Origin: Aromatoleum tolulyticum
GTDB taxonomy: Bacteria > Pseudomonadota > Gammaproteobacteria > Burkholderiales > Rhodocyclaceae
Assembly (NCBI RefSeq): GCF_900156155.1
Contig: NZ_FTMD01000022.1
Coordinates: 1 to 64,000 of the forward strand
DNA length: 64,000 nucleotides
Direction: 5' to 3'
In this document: in pieces, positions 33,013-41,637 of the stretch
Numbering within the stretch: position 1 is the first letter of the stretch
Layout of the letters: each line of letters starts with the position of its first letter
Translations under genes and position numbers: made by a program
The notes under the pieces: model-generated
What the model saw: the letters and a program-made list of their open reading frames with translations, nothing else
Databases searched by the model: none
Told to the model about the DNA's origin: nothing

Positions 33013-34971
33013 GTGAAAATCCTGAGTCCCTTGCAACTGGGGTCGATCGAACTGAAGAACCGCGTCGTGTCGACGGCGCATGCTGCGGACGTGAGTTTTT
33101 TTCAGCCGGGTTCCAGCGGCGAAGGCTACATGGCTTACCAGGAGCGGCGCGCCGAAGGTGGCACCGGCCTGATCATCTTCACGGCGATGCACGTACACGA
33201 AACCTCGCCAAACCTGTTCCACTTCCTCTACGAGGAAAAGGACATCCGCAAGAAGTTCGCGCAGATCTCCACCCGCCTGCACCGGCACGGCACGAAGTGC
33301 ATCTCGCAGCTGTTCCACTACGGCGTGACGGGCAAGTCCGACTGCCGTGCGGATTTCCAGCCGCTGTGGGGTTTCTCCGGCCAGCCCTCGTCCGAGGGCG
33401 AAGGTTCGCACAAGATGAGCGACGACGAGATCGAGGAGGTCATCGACTCCTTCGTCCGCACCGCCGTGGTGGCCGTCGAGAGCGGCATCGACGGCGTCGA
33501 ACTGCATGGCACGCACGGTTACCTGATCCAGCAGTCGTTCAGCCCGTGGGGCAACAAGCGCACCGACAAGTGGGGCGAGCCGATGTATTTCGCCAAGACG
33601 CTGGCGAAGCGGGTGCGCGATGCGATCGGACCGAAGGCCGTGATGGGCTTCCGCCTGTCGTCGGACGACTTCATCCGGCCGGAAGACGGCGGCCTCGGCC
33701 ACGAAGGGCTGTGCAAGGTGGCGTCGGAGCTGGTCGGCACCGGCCTGTTCGATTACCTGAACCATTCCGAGGGCGCCGGTGGTGTGCATTACGCTCGCGC
33801 CATCGGCTCCTACCGCCACCCGTTCGGCGAATTCCTGCCGCTCACGCGCGGCCTCAAGGAAGCGATCGGCGGGGCCGTGCCGGTGATCGGCGTCGGCAAG
33901 ATCCCGACCACCGATCTGGCCGAGCAGGCGCTGCAGGCCGGCGACTGCGACCTCGTGGGCATGACGCGTGCGCAGATCGCCGATCCCGACATCGTGAAGA
34001 AGCTGCAGGCCGGGCAGGCGCACCGCATCCGCACCTGTACCGGCGCGCAGCAGGGCTGCATCGACCGTGCGATCTACTTCAACATCAGCTGCTTCCACAA
34101 CCCCGAGGTCAACGAGGAAAACCGCTTCAAGGCGCTCGATGCGGTCAAGACCGAGCCGAAGCGGGTGCTGGTGATCGGCGGCGGCCCGGCCGGCATGAAG
34201 GCGGCCGAGATCGCGGCGCGCCGCGGCCACGACGTCACCCTCGCGGAAGCCTCGGGGCGGCTGGGCGGCCGGCTCAACCAGGTCGAAACGATGGGCGCGG
34301 CGGCCAACCTGCTGTCATCGACCGCGTGGGTCGAGCAGGAGTTGCAGATCCTCAAGGTGAAGATCCAGACGCAAACCCGGGTCGACGAGGCCTTCGTCAA
34401 GTCGTTCGCCCCCGACGTGATCGTGCTCGCCACGGGCGCGACGCCGAACACCGAACTGGGTGTCAAGTCCGACGGATCGGTCCCCGTCATCTCGTCGGAC
34501 GATGCCGCCCAGGGGCTGTTCAACGGGCAGAAGTTCGACCTGAAGGACACCCGCGCGCTGATGGTGGACATGCGCGCCAACTACGAGACCGCGTTGGTCA
34601 CGGAAAGCCTCGCCAAGCGCGGCAGCGCGGTCACGGTGATCACGCCCTTCCTGCATTTCGGCGCCAACATGGGCTTCACCAACCTCAACGACTACCTGAA
34701 CCTGCTGCCGAAGCTGGGCTGCAAGCTGTTGCCCAACACGGTCCTCACCGGCATCCGCGACGGCCGGGCGTCCTTCCGCGACGTCTACAGCGGCGAGGTG
34801 CAGGAGCACGAGTTCGACTTCGTCGTCGCCGGCATCGCGCCGACGCCCGCTGACGAATTGCTGGAAATGCTCAAGAAGCACGCGAAGGTGGTGACGGCGG
34901 GCGACGTCGTCGCGGCACGCTCGGCGATGGAGGCGTTCCGCGAGGGTGACCGCGCCGGACGCACCATCTGA
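33013..34971 (+). CDS. OYE-family 2,4-dienoyl-CoA reductase-like enzyme with altered Fe-S motif
   Basis: 652 aa, GTG start at 33013 with GAGGAG upstream. FMN TIM barrel (KILSPLQLGSIELKNRVV; GIDGVELHGTHGYL) to about residue 335, then a FAD/NAD(P) part with the GGGPAGMKAAE motif at about 390. In E. coli FadH the 4Fe-4S ligands follow C-x2-C-x3-C-x11-C. Here the region reads CTGAQQGC and later C360: C342, C349 and C360 are kept but the second ligand is Ala345. The cluster may be three-ligated, different or absent, affecting how hydride from NAD(P)H reaches FMN. Expected reaction: reduction of a conjugated double bond. The paralogue at 4618 keeps all four Cys. Confidence 0.86.
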   Translation: MKILSPLQLGSIELKNRVVSTAHAADVSFFQPGSSGEGYMAYQERRAEGGTGLIIFTAMHVHETSPNLFHFLYEEKDIRKKFAQISTRLHRHGTKCISQLFHYGVTGKSDCRADFQPLWGFSGQPSSEGEGSHKMSDDEIEEVIDSFVRTAVVAVESGIDGVELHGTHGYLIQQSFSPWGNKRTDKWGEPMYFAKTLAKRVRDAIGPKAVMGFRLSSDDFIRPEDGGLGHEGLCKVASELVGTGLFDYLNHSEGAGGVHYARAIGSYRHPFGEFLPLTRGLKEAIGGAVPVIGVGKIPTTDLAEQALQAGDCDLVGMTRAQIADPDIVKKLQAGQAHRIRTCTGAQQGCIDRAIYFNISCFHNPEVNEENRFKALDAVKTEPKRVLVIGGGPAGMKAAEIAARRGHDVTLAEASGRLGGRLNQVETMGAAANLLSSTAWVEQELQILKVKIQTQTRVDEAFVKSFAPDVIVLATGATPNTELGVKSDGSVPVISSDDAAQGLFNGQKFDLKDTRALMVDMRANYETALVTESLAKRGSAVTVITPFLHFGANMGFTNLNDYLNLLPKLGCKLLPNTVLTGIRDGRASFRDVYSGEVQEHEFDFVVAGIAPTPADELLEMLKKHAKVVTAGDVVAARSAMEAFREGDRAGRTI

Positions 34972-35017
34972 GATCGCGGCGCAGAAAAAAACAGATAGAC
35001 AGGGTGGAGGCGACAGC

Positions 35018-36055
35018 ATGAAAGCATTGGTACTCGGGGGCTCGGTATTCGTCGGCAAGCACATGGTGCAGACGCTGGTGGCGGGCGGGCACGACGTCAG
35101 CGTGCTCAACCGCGGCAAGACGCCGGCGCAGCTGCCGGCGGGCGTGAAGCAGATCGTGGCCGACCGCACCAGCGCCGAATCGATGCGCGCAGCCTTGCGC
35201 GGCACCGACTGGGACGCCGTGTTCGACGTATCCGGTTTCATCATGGCATCGGGCGGCGAGGATGTGCAGACGCTGCTGGACCTGTTCGACGGCCACACCG
35301 GCAGTTACGTCTACACCAGCTCGGTGATGGCTTACGAACAGGGGCGCGGCGTGTTTCCGTGGCGCGAGGAGGATCCGTCCTCGACCGAGGGGCCCGCGAC
35401 CTATGGCGGCTTCAAGGCCACCATGGAACGCGAACTGATCAAGCGTCACGGGAAGACCGGGTTTCCGGCGACGGTGATCCGTCCGGCGGCGATCTACGGC
35501 CCGGACAACAACATCTTCGACATGGAAGCGCCGATGTTCATCCGCCTGCGCCAGGGGCGGCCGATCCTCGTGCCGCATGGCGGGCTGGTGACCGTGTCCT
35601 ACGGTCATGTCGACGATCTGTGCGAGGCGATGGCGAGCTGCGTCGGCAACCGCGCGGCGGCCGGGGAGATCTTCAACATCACCGGCGAGGCCGTGACCGC
35701 GAACGAGTACGTGCGCACGCTCGCGGAAATCGTCGGCGCTAAGCCGGAGATCGTGCCGGTGCCCGACGACCTGCTGCCGCACCTCACGAAGCCGGCCTTC
35801 GGACACCTGTTCGGACAGTTCTTCCACAGCTCGCTGAGCATCGAGAAGGCCGGCCGTCTGCTCGGCTTCAAGCCGCGCTACGACTTCCGCACCGGCCACG
35901 CGCAGACCTACGAGTGGTTCCTGCGGCAGGGCCAAGCCGACGACGCGACGCCGCGTGTCGACGCGATGTGGCAGGCAACCTGGGATTTCGACTACGAGGC
36001 CGAGGTCGCTGGGCGCATCAAGGCGGTGCTGTCCGGACCGGACCGCTGGAAGTGA
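35018..36055 (+). CDS. NAD-dependent epimerase/dehydratase family protein
   Basis: 345 aa from ATG 35018 (GGTGGAGG upstream). Extended SDR fold: MKALVLGGSVFVGKHMVQTL gives the GGxxFVG nucleotide motif; YTSSVMAYEQ holds the catalytic Ser/Thr region, and YGGFK the Y-x3-K pair at about 129-133. The C-terminal substrate domain has FNITGEAVTANEYV. Similar proteins act on sugar nucleotides, but this one is surrounded by catabolic genes, so a 3-beta-hydroxysteroid-dehydrogenase/isomerase-like or carbonyl reductase role on a ring compound is possible. I cannot decide. Confidence 0.75.
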   Translation: MKALVLGGSVFVGKHMVQTLVAGGHDVSVLNRGKTPAQLPAGVKQIVADRTSAESMRAALRGTDWDAVFDVSGFIMASGGEDVQTLLDLFDGHTGSYVYTSSVMAYEQGRGVFPWREEDPSSTEGPATYGGFKATMERELIKRHGKTGFPATVIRPAAIYGPDNNIFDMEAPMFIRLRQGRPILVPHGGLVTVSYGHVDDLCEAMASCVGNRAAAGEIFNITGEAVTANEYVRTLAEIVGAKPEIVPVPDDLLPHLTKPAFGHLFGQFFHSSLSIEKAGRLLGFKPRYDFRTGHAQTYEWFLRQGQADDATPRVDAMWQATWDFDYEAEVAGRIKAVLSGPDRWK

Positions 36056-36106
36056 GCGCCCGGTCGCACGACCAACCCCTTACCGCCTGACAAGGAGTAG
36101 CCATTC

Positions 36107-36523
36107 ATGAGTCAACGCGATCCGCGCATCGACCTGGCCGAAAAACTGTTTGCCGCCTGGAGCAGCGGCAATGCCGATGCGCCGAAGCCGTATCTAGCCC
36201 CGGACTGCGTGCTGTACGACATCGTCGGCGGCGAACACCGCGGCTGGGACACCATTCGCAAATTTTTCGCCGAGGGCCTCGCGCTGTGGCCCGATCTCGT
36301 GCTGCTGCCCGACCAGTACTGGGTGAACGACAAGGGCGTCGCCCTCAGCTGGGTGATGAGCGCAACGGTGCAGGACGACATGTTCGGCCCCGCGGCGCGC
36401 GGGCGGAAGTGGCGTTCCGAGGGGATGAGCTTCCTCGAGATCAGCAACGGCGTGGTCACTCGCGAAGCCGACTACCACGACAGCGGTGCCATCCATAAAT
36501 CACTTGGCATCGCCAAGACCTGA
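36107..36523 (+). CDS. SnoaL/NTF2-like protein
   Basis: 138 aa; start ATG 36107 with AAGGAG ten bases upstream. Standard small NTF2-fold layout: IDLAEKLFAAWSSGNAD helix, YLAPDCVLYDIVGGEHRGWD, IRKFFAEGLALWPDL, WRSEGMSFLEISNGVV strands. Similar in arrangement to the 27595 protein (GHKQVMDF, GMSRLEF). Possible isomerase, dehydratase or binding role in the pathway. It lies between an epimerase-like gene and an SDR. Confidence 0.72.
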   Translation: MSQRDPRIDLAEKLFAAWSSGNADAPKPYLAPDCVLYDIVGGEHRGWDTIRKFFAEGLALWPDLVLLPDQYWVNDKGVALSWVMSATVQDDMFGPAARGRKWRSEGMSFLEISNGVVTREADYHDSGAIHKSLGIAKT

Positions 36524-36536
36524 AACGGGAGAAGTC

Positions 36537-37334
36537 ATGAGTAATGCAGCGAAGGCCGGCAAGCTTGCCGGCAAGGTGGTCGCGATCACCGGCGCAACCC
36601 GCGGCATCGGGCGCGGCATCGCCGAGGCCTACCTCGCGGAAGGCGCGAAGGTCGCCATCAGCGGGCGTTCGGAGGCCAAGGGCCGCCAGGCGATCGAGGA
36701 GATGAATGCCGGCGACAACGCGTATTTCATCGCCGGCGACGTCACGAAGCAGGCCGATGTCGAAGCCTTCATCGACAAGACCGTCGAACGCTACGGCACT
36801 ATCGACATCCTGGTGAACAACGCCGGCGGCTCGTCGGGCTTCAACCCGGTCGTGGATCTCTCCGACGAGGCGTGGAACGAGGCCCTCAACTGGATGCTCA
36901 ACGCGACCTTCTGGGGTACGCGGCGCGCGCTGCGCTACATGATCCCGAAGAAGTGGGGCCGCATCATCAACATCTCCTCGGTCGAGGGGCGCCAGGCCAA
37001 CAAGATCGCGGTCTCTCACTACATCACGAACAAGCATGCCATCAACGGCTTCACGAAGGCGGTCGCGTTCGAGAACGGGCCGATCGGCATTACCTGCAAC
37101 GCCATCCTCGCCGGTGCGGTCGAGACCGACCTGATGATGACCGTCGGTCCGAAGGTCGCCGAAACGCACGGGATTTCGTACGAGGACTACAAGGTCGAGT
37201 ACGCCAAGAACGCGGCGATCAAGCGCCTGAACACCGTCGGCGAGGTGGCGGCGATGGCGGTGCTGCTGGCGTCCGAGGAAGGCGGCGGGATTACCGGCGC
37301 GATGCTCGATGTGAACGGCGGCACCTCGATCTGA
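36537..37334 (+). CDS. short-chain dehydrogenase/reductase (SDR)
   Basis: 265 aa from ATG 36537, 13 bp after the SnoaL-like gene. Motifs: TGATRGIG (about 18-25), SGRSE after beta2 (Arg suggests NADP(H)), NNAG at about 97, Ser in ISSVEG, and YITNK (Y about 162). The segment TFWGTRRALRYM shows the usual helix 5. Probably a carbonyl reductase in the catabolic pathway; substrate not assignable. Confidence 0.87.
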   Translation: MSNAAKAGKLAGKVVAITGATRGIGRGIAEAYLAEGAKVAISGRSEAKGRQAIEEMNAGDNAYFIAGDVTKQADVEAFIDKTVERYGTIDILVNNAGGSSGFNPVVDLSDEAWNEALNWMLNATFWGTRRALRYMIPKKWGRIINISSVEGRQANKIAVSHYITNKHAINGFTKAVAFENGPIGITCNAILAGAVETDLMMTVGPKVAETHGISYEDYKVEYAKNAAIKRLNTVGEVAAMAVLLASEEGGGITGAMLDVNGGTSI

Positions 37335-37357
37335 ACCCCTGACGTGGAGAGCTGAAC

Positions 37358-38101
37358 GTGGAAAAAGTGCTGGAAAAACGCGTCGCGCTGGTGACGGGGG
37401 CAGCGTCGGGCATCGGCCAGGCGATTGCGCATGCCTTTCTCGACGCCGGAGCCGAGGTGCTGGCGGTCGACCGGAGTGCCTTCTCGGCGGAGGATGCGCG
37501 ACGGCCCGGTCTGGTGACGATGCAGGCCGACCTCACCGCGCCGGGTGCCGTCGAACAGATCCTGAAAACGGCCGGGGAGCGCTGGGGGCGTCTCGACGTG
37601 CTGGTGAATAACGCCGGCGTCGCCCCGTATGCGCTGCTGGAAGAAACCAGCGACGCGCTGTGGGACCAGACGGTGCTGATCAACCTCACCCTCGTGTTCC
37701 GCCTGAGCCGCGGCGCGCTGCCGCTGCTCAAGTCGAGCAAGGCGGGGCGCATCATCAACATCGGCTCGGTGATGTCGTCCTTCGGTTCGGCCGGGTTGTC
37801 GGCCTACGCGACGACGAAGCACGGCGTGGCCGGCCTGACCAAGTGCCTCGCCAGCGAACTGGGACAGTACGGCATTACCGCGAACCTCATCCAGCCGGGT
37901 GCGGTGGTGACCGGGATCACCCGCGACGCCTTCGCCCAGGATGACGCCTTCCGCACCTTCTGGGAAGCCAAGGCGGCGCTGGGGCGCCTCGGCCAGCCGG
38001 ACGACATCGCGCCGGTGGCGGTGTTCCTGGCCTCGGATGGCGCCGGTTTCGTCAGCGGTCAGGGCTTCATCGTCGACGGCGGGGCGGTACAGAAGCCGTG
38101 A
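37358..38101 (+). CDS. short-chain dehydrogenase/reductase (SDR)
   Basis: 247 aa, GTG start at 37358. Motifs: TGAASGIG (about 13-20), AVDRS (Asp, NAD), NNAG at about 83, Ser in IGSVMS and YATTK (Y about 150). The end FVSGQGFIVDGGAVQKP is typical. It overlaps the next gene, a tyrosine phosphatase, by GTGA (38098-38101), so the two proteins are made together. Confidence 0.87.
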   Translation: MEKVLEKRVALVTGAASGIGQAIAHAFLDAGAEVLAVDRSAFSAEDARRPGLVTMQADLTAPGAVEQILKTAGERWGRLDVLVNNAGVAPYALLEETSDALWDQTVLINLTLVFRLSRGALPLLKSSKAGRIINIGSVMSSFGSAGLSAYATTKHGVAGLTKCLASELGQYGITANLIQPGAVVTGITRDAFAQDDAFRTFWEAKAALGRLGQPDDIAPVAVFLASDGAGFVSGQGFIVDGGAVQKP

Positions 38102-38904
38102 GTGCCGACAAGGGGGGCAATGTCGCGCAAGGGCGCGTCGGACTCGACGGCGCGCCCAATTTTCGCGACCTCGGGGGCTATCGCAACGGGGAGGGCCGGG
38201 TCGTGCGGCACGGCCTGGTGTACCGCTCCGAGTCGCTGACCTGGCTCACCGACCGCGATCTCGACATCCTGCGCGAGCTGGCGATCGGGCTGGTGATCGA
38301 CGTGCGCAGCGCGCACGAAAAGCACTCCCAGCCCAGCCGCTGGCCGGCGGGCGGGCGGCCGGAGCTGCTGTCCTGCGACATCGACGCGGACCTGCGCGCC
38401 GGCAACCAGCCGCTGATCTCCATCCTGCGCGCGCGACCGGACCCGGAGGGCGCGCGCGAGATGCTGCGGACGACCTATGCCGTGATGCCGGTCGCGTTTG
38501 CCGGGCACCTTGCGGGCCTGTTCGCGCGGCTCGCCGAAGCGGACTGCCCGCCGGCAGTGTTGCACTGCACGGTGGGCAAGGACCGCACCGGCTTCATCGC
38601 GGCGATGCTGCTGTTCGCGCTCGGCGTGCCGCGCGAGGCGGTATATGACGACTACCTGCGCACCGCGCGCGTGGTGCGCAATCCCCGCCTCGAGGAGACG
38701 CTCGGCGACATCGTGCGCAGCCAGGTGGGCCGCGAACCCGATGCCGCGATGATGGATGCGCTCTTCGGCGTCGAGGCGGAATACCTCGACGCTGCGCTGC
38801 AGTGCATCGAGAAGGAATACGGTTCGGTCGACCGCTACCTCGCGGTGGCGGGCGGCCTGGACGGCAGCACGCGCGCCGGCCTGCAGGCGAGGCTGCTGGC
38901 ATGA
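38098..38904 (+). CDS. tyrosine-protein phosphatase (Y_phosphatase3 type)
   Basis: 268 aa, GTG start overlapping the SDR stop. The signature HCTVGKDRTG places the catalytic Cys at 157 and Arg at 163 (C-x5-R). NFRDLGGYRN near the N terminus and VYRSESLTWL are typical of the bacterial Y_phosphatase3 group (Mycobacterium PtpB, Listeria LipA-like). Such enzymes remove phosphate from phosphotyrosine or phosphoinositides. In this catabolic operon, together with two predicted small-molecule kinases in the window, it may hydrolyse a phosphorylated pathway intermediate, which is speculation. Confidence 0.83.
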   Translation: MSADKGGNVAQGRVGLDGAPNFRDLGGYRNGEGRVVRHGLVYRSESLTWLTDRDLDILRELAIGLVIDVRSAHEKHSQPSRWPAGGRPELLSCDIDADLRAGNQPLISILRARPDPEGAREMLRTTYAVMPVAFAGHLAGLFARLAEADCPPAVLHCTVGKDRTGFIAAMLLFALGVPREAVYDDYLRTARVVRNPRLEETLGDIVRSQVGREPDAAMMDALFGVEAEYLDAALQCIEKEYGSVDRYLAVAGGLDGSTRAGLQARLLA

Positions 38905-38976
38905 GACGCGATACGACCGGCAGGGGATCGCCGGCCCCGCAACACTGAACGACGAGGACCGCCCGGTGGTGGCCCG

Positions 38977-39921
38977 GTGAGCGACATGAGCAATCTCAAC
39001 GACTATCCGACGATCGACATCATGAACCACCTGCGCGAGATCCGTAGCGATCTCGCGGCCGTGCCGTTCGAGTACCGCGAATTCCAGATCATGCTGCGCA
39101 CGACCTTCAAGTCGCTCGCCGACGAGTCGGGGCGGCGCAAGGAGGTGAAGGAGGCGAAGGAGGGCGAAACGGGCGACACGCTGGCCGGGCACGATTCGGT
39201 CGCGGCCTGCCTCGCCAGCATGGACGAGTATGGCTACGAGCAGGTGTCGGTGTGCGCGACCAAGATGTGGTCGTACTACTACCACCGCGACTTCATCCTC
39301 AACAGCCCGGTCGAACCGATCGGCGAGGCGATCCGCGAATCGGGCGGCCGCATCATGGGCGCGGCAAGCTACGACCCGTTCCGCATCACCAAGAGCTTGC
39401 GCGAAATCGAGCATGTCGTGCGGGAATACGGCTTCAACTACGTGTGGTTCCACCCGCTGTCCTACGGCTTGGCGCCCAACGACCGCCGTTTCTACCCGCT
39501 CTACGCCAAGTGCGTCGAACTGGACATCGCGGTGGGCTTCCAGGTCGGACATTCGGCCGAGGTGTTGCCGTCCGACTGCGGCCGCCCGATGCTCGCCGAC
39601 GATGTCGCGATCGAGTTTCCCGAACTGCGCATCAACCTGTCGCACACCGGCTGGCCATGGGTGGACGAGTGGTGCTCGATGCTGTGGCGCCACCCCAACG
39701 TGTATGGCGACATCTCGGGCTATTTCCCGAAGGGGCTGGACGACCGCCTCGTGAAGTTCATGGATTCGGGCCGCGGCCGCGACAAGGTGATGTTCGGCAC
39801 CAACGGCCTCGGGCTGCGCCGCTGCAAGGAGGAGTTTTTGCAGCTCGACATCGGCGAATCGACCAAACGCAAGGTGCTCTACGACAACGCCCGCCGCTTT
39901 CTGGCGCTGGACCGCGGCTGA
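38977..39921 (+). CDS. amidohydrolase-2 family protein with unusual metal site
   Basis: 314 aa from GTG 38977 (ATG 38986 is an alternative). It has the amidohydrolase_2 TIM-barrel layout: EPIGEAIRE, GAASYDPF, YVWFHPLSYGLAPND, GFQVGHSAE, INLSHTGWPWVDEW, YGDISGYFP, MFGTNGLG. The histidines after strands 5 and 6 are recognisable, but the N-terminal metal motif normally D-x-H-x-H reads TIDIMNHL, and the final SDxP is TNGL. It may therefore be a single-metal decarboxylase/hydrolase or lack the usual site. Family members hydrolyse or decarboxylate ring-derived acids (for example 4-oxalomesaconate or ACMS). Ring-cleavage hydrolysis is possible here. Confidence 0.72.
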   Translation: MSDMSNLNDYPTIDIMNHLREIRSDLAAVPFEYREFQIMLRTTFKSLADESGRRKEVKEAKEGETGDTLAGHDSVAACLASMDEYGYEQVSVCATKMWSYYYHRDFILNSPVEPIGEAIRESGGRIMGAASYDPFRITKSLREIEHVVREYGFNYVWFHPLSYGLAPNDRRFYPLYAKCVELDIAVGFQVGHSAEVLPSDCGRPMLADDVAIEFPELRINLSHTGWPWVDEWCSMLWRHPNVYGDISGYFPKGLDDRLVKFMDSGRGRDKVMFGTNGLGLRRCKEEFLQLDIGESTKRKVLYDNARRFLALDRG

Positions 39922-39977
39922 GCCGGGCGCCGGGCAGCAGGGGCTTCATCACAACACATACGGGGAAGGGAGGCAGC

Positions 39978-40754
39978 ATGGGGCGTATCGAGGGTAAGAC
40001 CGCCATCGTCACGGGCGGCGCACGCGGCATGGGCGAGGCGACGGTGCGGCGCTTCGTCGCGGAAGGGGGACGTGTGGTCATCGCCGACGTGCTCGATGCG
40101 GAAGGGCGTGCGCTGGCCGACGAACTGGGCGCGGCGACGCAATTCGTGCATCTGGACGTCTCCGACGCGGACGCCTGGAAGGCGTGCGTGGCACAGGCGG
40201 TCGAGCGTTTCGGTGGTGTGGACGTGCTGGTGAACAATGCCGGTATCTGTCTCGTCGGCACGATCGTCGACCTCGATCCGGCCACCTTCCAGAAGGTGCT
40301 GGCCGTCAACCTCACGGGCGCCTTTCTCGGCATGCAGGCGGTCGCCCCGCAGATGCTCGCGCGCGGCAAGGGTTCGATCATCAACATCTCTTCGACCGAG
40401 GGGCTGCACGGCACCAACGGCATGGCCGCCTACGGTTCCAGCAAGTGGGGCTTGCGCGGCCTCACCAAGGTGGCCGCAATGGAGTTCGGGCCGCGTGGGG
40501 TGCGCGTCAACTCCATCCACCCCGGCGCGGTCGATACGCCGATGGCCGGCACCGACGTGGTGCCGGCGGAGGTGTGGGAGCGCGTGTTCCGGCGTCAGCC
40601 GATCCAGCGCATCGGCCGGCCGGAAGAGGTCGCCAATGTCAGCCTGTTCCTCGCCAGTGACGAATCGACCTATCTGTGCGGGGCCGAGATCGCCGTCGAT
40701 GGCGGCATGACGGCCGGCGGTTTCCTGGAGCTTGCGCCCGGCGCACCGGCCTGA
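39978..40754 (+). CDS. short-chain dehydrogenase/reductase (SDR)
   Basis: 258 aa from ATG 39978 with GGAAGGGAGG upstream. Motifs: TGGARGMG (about 12-19), IADVL (Asp, NAD), NNAG at about 84, Ser in ISSTEG and YGSSK (Y about 151). The pattern GKTAIVTGGARGMGE and the ending AVDGGMTAGG are close to 3-alpha/20-beta-hydroxysteroid dehydrogenase-like SDRs. Probably acts on a cyclic alcohol or ketone. Confidence 0.88.
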   Translation: MGRIEGKTAIVTGGARGMGEATVRRFVAEGGRVVIADVLDAEGRALADELGAATQFVHLDVSDADAWKACVAQAVERFGGVDVLVNNAGICLVGTIVDLDPATFQKVLAVNLTGAFLGMQAVAPQMLARGKGSIINISSTEGLHGTNGMAAYGSSKWGLRGLTKVAAMEFGPRGVRVNSIHPGAVDTPMAGTDVVPAEVWERVFRRQPIQRIGRPEEVANVSLFLASDESTYLCGAEIAVDGGMTAGGFLELAPGAPA

Positions 40755-40814
40755 GGCGCGGGCATCCACCTGCATCCGGGCCGCGGTCCGGCCCGTCAAC
40801 GAACGGGGGAAACG

Positions 40815-41369
40815 ATGGGCGCAAAAACACCCACCGCTGCGGAGGTGGCGGCGCGCTGCGCGATCACCGAGGTGGTTCACCGCTACTGCCGGGGCATGGA
40901 CCGCATGGACAGGGAACTGACCCTGTCGTGCTGGCATCCCGGCGGCACCGACGACCATGGCCCGTTGTACGCCGGTTCGGCGGAGGGCTTCGTCGAATGG
41001 TTGTGGCCGGTGCATGCCGACATGGTCGTCACCCGCCATGCCGTCAGCAATATCATGATCGAACTCGACGGCGACAGGGCGGGCGTCGAGACCTACTGGA
41101 ACCTCGTGCTGCAGGTGCCGCGGGGCGATGGCGTGTATGACATCCTTGCCGGCGGGCGCTATCTCGACCGCTTCGAGTGCATCGACGACGCGTGGGCTAT
41201 CCGCCACCGCCAGTCGGTTCTCGACTGGAACCGCGTCGAGCGGGTGGAGCACACCCTGGCCGATTTTGCCGATCCGCCCCTCATCCGGCCCGCACGGCCC
41301 GGCATTCCGCTCACCGCGGGCACGCGCGATCTTGCCGACCCCTCGTACCGCGTGCTTTGCGGCGCCTGA
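40815..41369 (+). CDS. SnoaL-like (NTF2-fold) protein
   Basis: 184 aa, ATG 40815. The N-terminal CAITEVVHRYCRGMDRMDRELTLSCWHP matches the SnoaL_4 helix with Y-CRG-DR, as in the 32229 protein, and TRHAVSNIMIELDGDRAGVETYWNLVLQ is the second strand pair with the conserved H-x3-N segment. Family members bind or rearrange ring compounds. Last gene of the unit that begins at 32229. Confidence 0.75.
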   Translation: MGAKTPTAAEVAARCAITEVVHRYCRGMDRMDRELTLSCWHPGGTDDHGPLYAGSAEGFVEWLWPVHADMVVTRHAVSNIMIELDGDRAGVETYWNLVLQVPRGDGVYDILAGGRYLDRFECIDDAWAIRHRQSVLDWNRVERVEHTLADFADPPLIRPARPGIPLTAGTRDLADPSYRVLCGA

Positions 41370-41435
41370 GCGCGCAGCGCCGCGGCGTCCCGCGGGGAAA
41401 TAAAAACAGACGTGATTGAAATTTGTTGTGCGGCT

Positions 41436-41496
41436 GTTTACAACGGTAAACCGTGTGATATGATCGCCACAACAACAAACAGACACGTCGGTTTGT
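41436..41496 (+). promoter_or_regulatory. promoter with second inverted repeat and AAAC/GTTT operator, upstream of ligase-F420 operon
   Basis: Possible -35 TTTACA (41437-41442) and -10 TATGAT (41459-41464), 16 bp apart. A 16-bp inverted repeat GTTTAC-AACG-GTAAAC (41436-41451) covers the -35. Downstream lies the regulon operator AAACAGAC-AC-GTCGGTTT (41477-41494; symmetry extends to 41475-41496). The first gene starts at 41638, so the leader is about 165 nt and includes a small CCTGCC/GGCAGG hairpin (41544-41558). Confidence 0.6.
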
Positions 41497-41637
41497 AATG
41501 GCGGGTCGCGGGGACAGGAGACCCCCCGGAACGGATGCAGCGTCCTGCCGATGGCAGGGATGTCCGTGACCGGGAACGCAGCGGTCTGTCCGGACGTGTG
41601 ACCCGTTTGTGACCATTAACGGAAGCTTTCCACGGAC

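Noticed and set aside
34984-35001. AAACAGATAGACAGGGTG as an operator copy
   Set aside because: Only the left AAAC arm matches; no GTTT arm, and it lies within an operon just before the epimerase-like start.
41404-41421. AAACAGACGTGATTGAAA as a second operator of the ligase operon
   Set aside because: Left arm is perfect but the right arm lacks GTTT; treated as a half site at most.
41498-41569. 23-codon ORF between the operator and the ligase gene
   Set aside because: No ribosome site, starts inside the operator edge, product without character.
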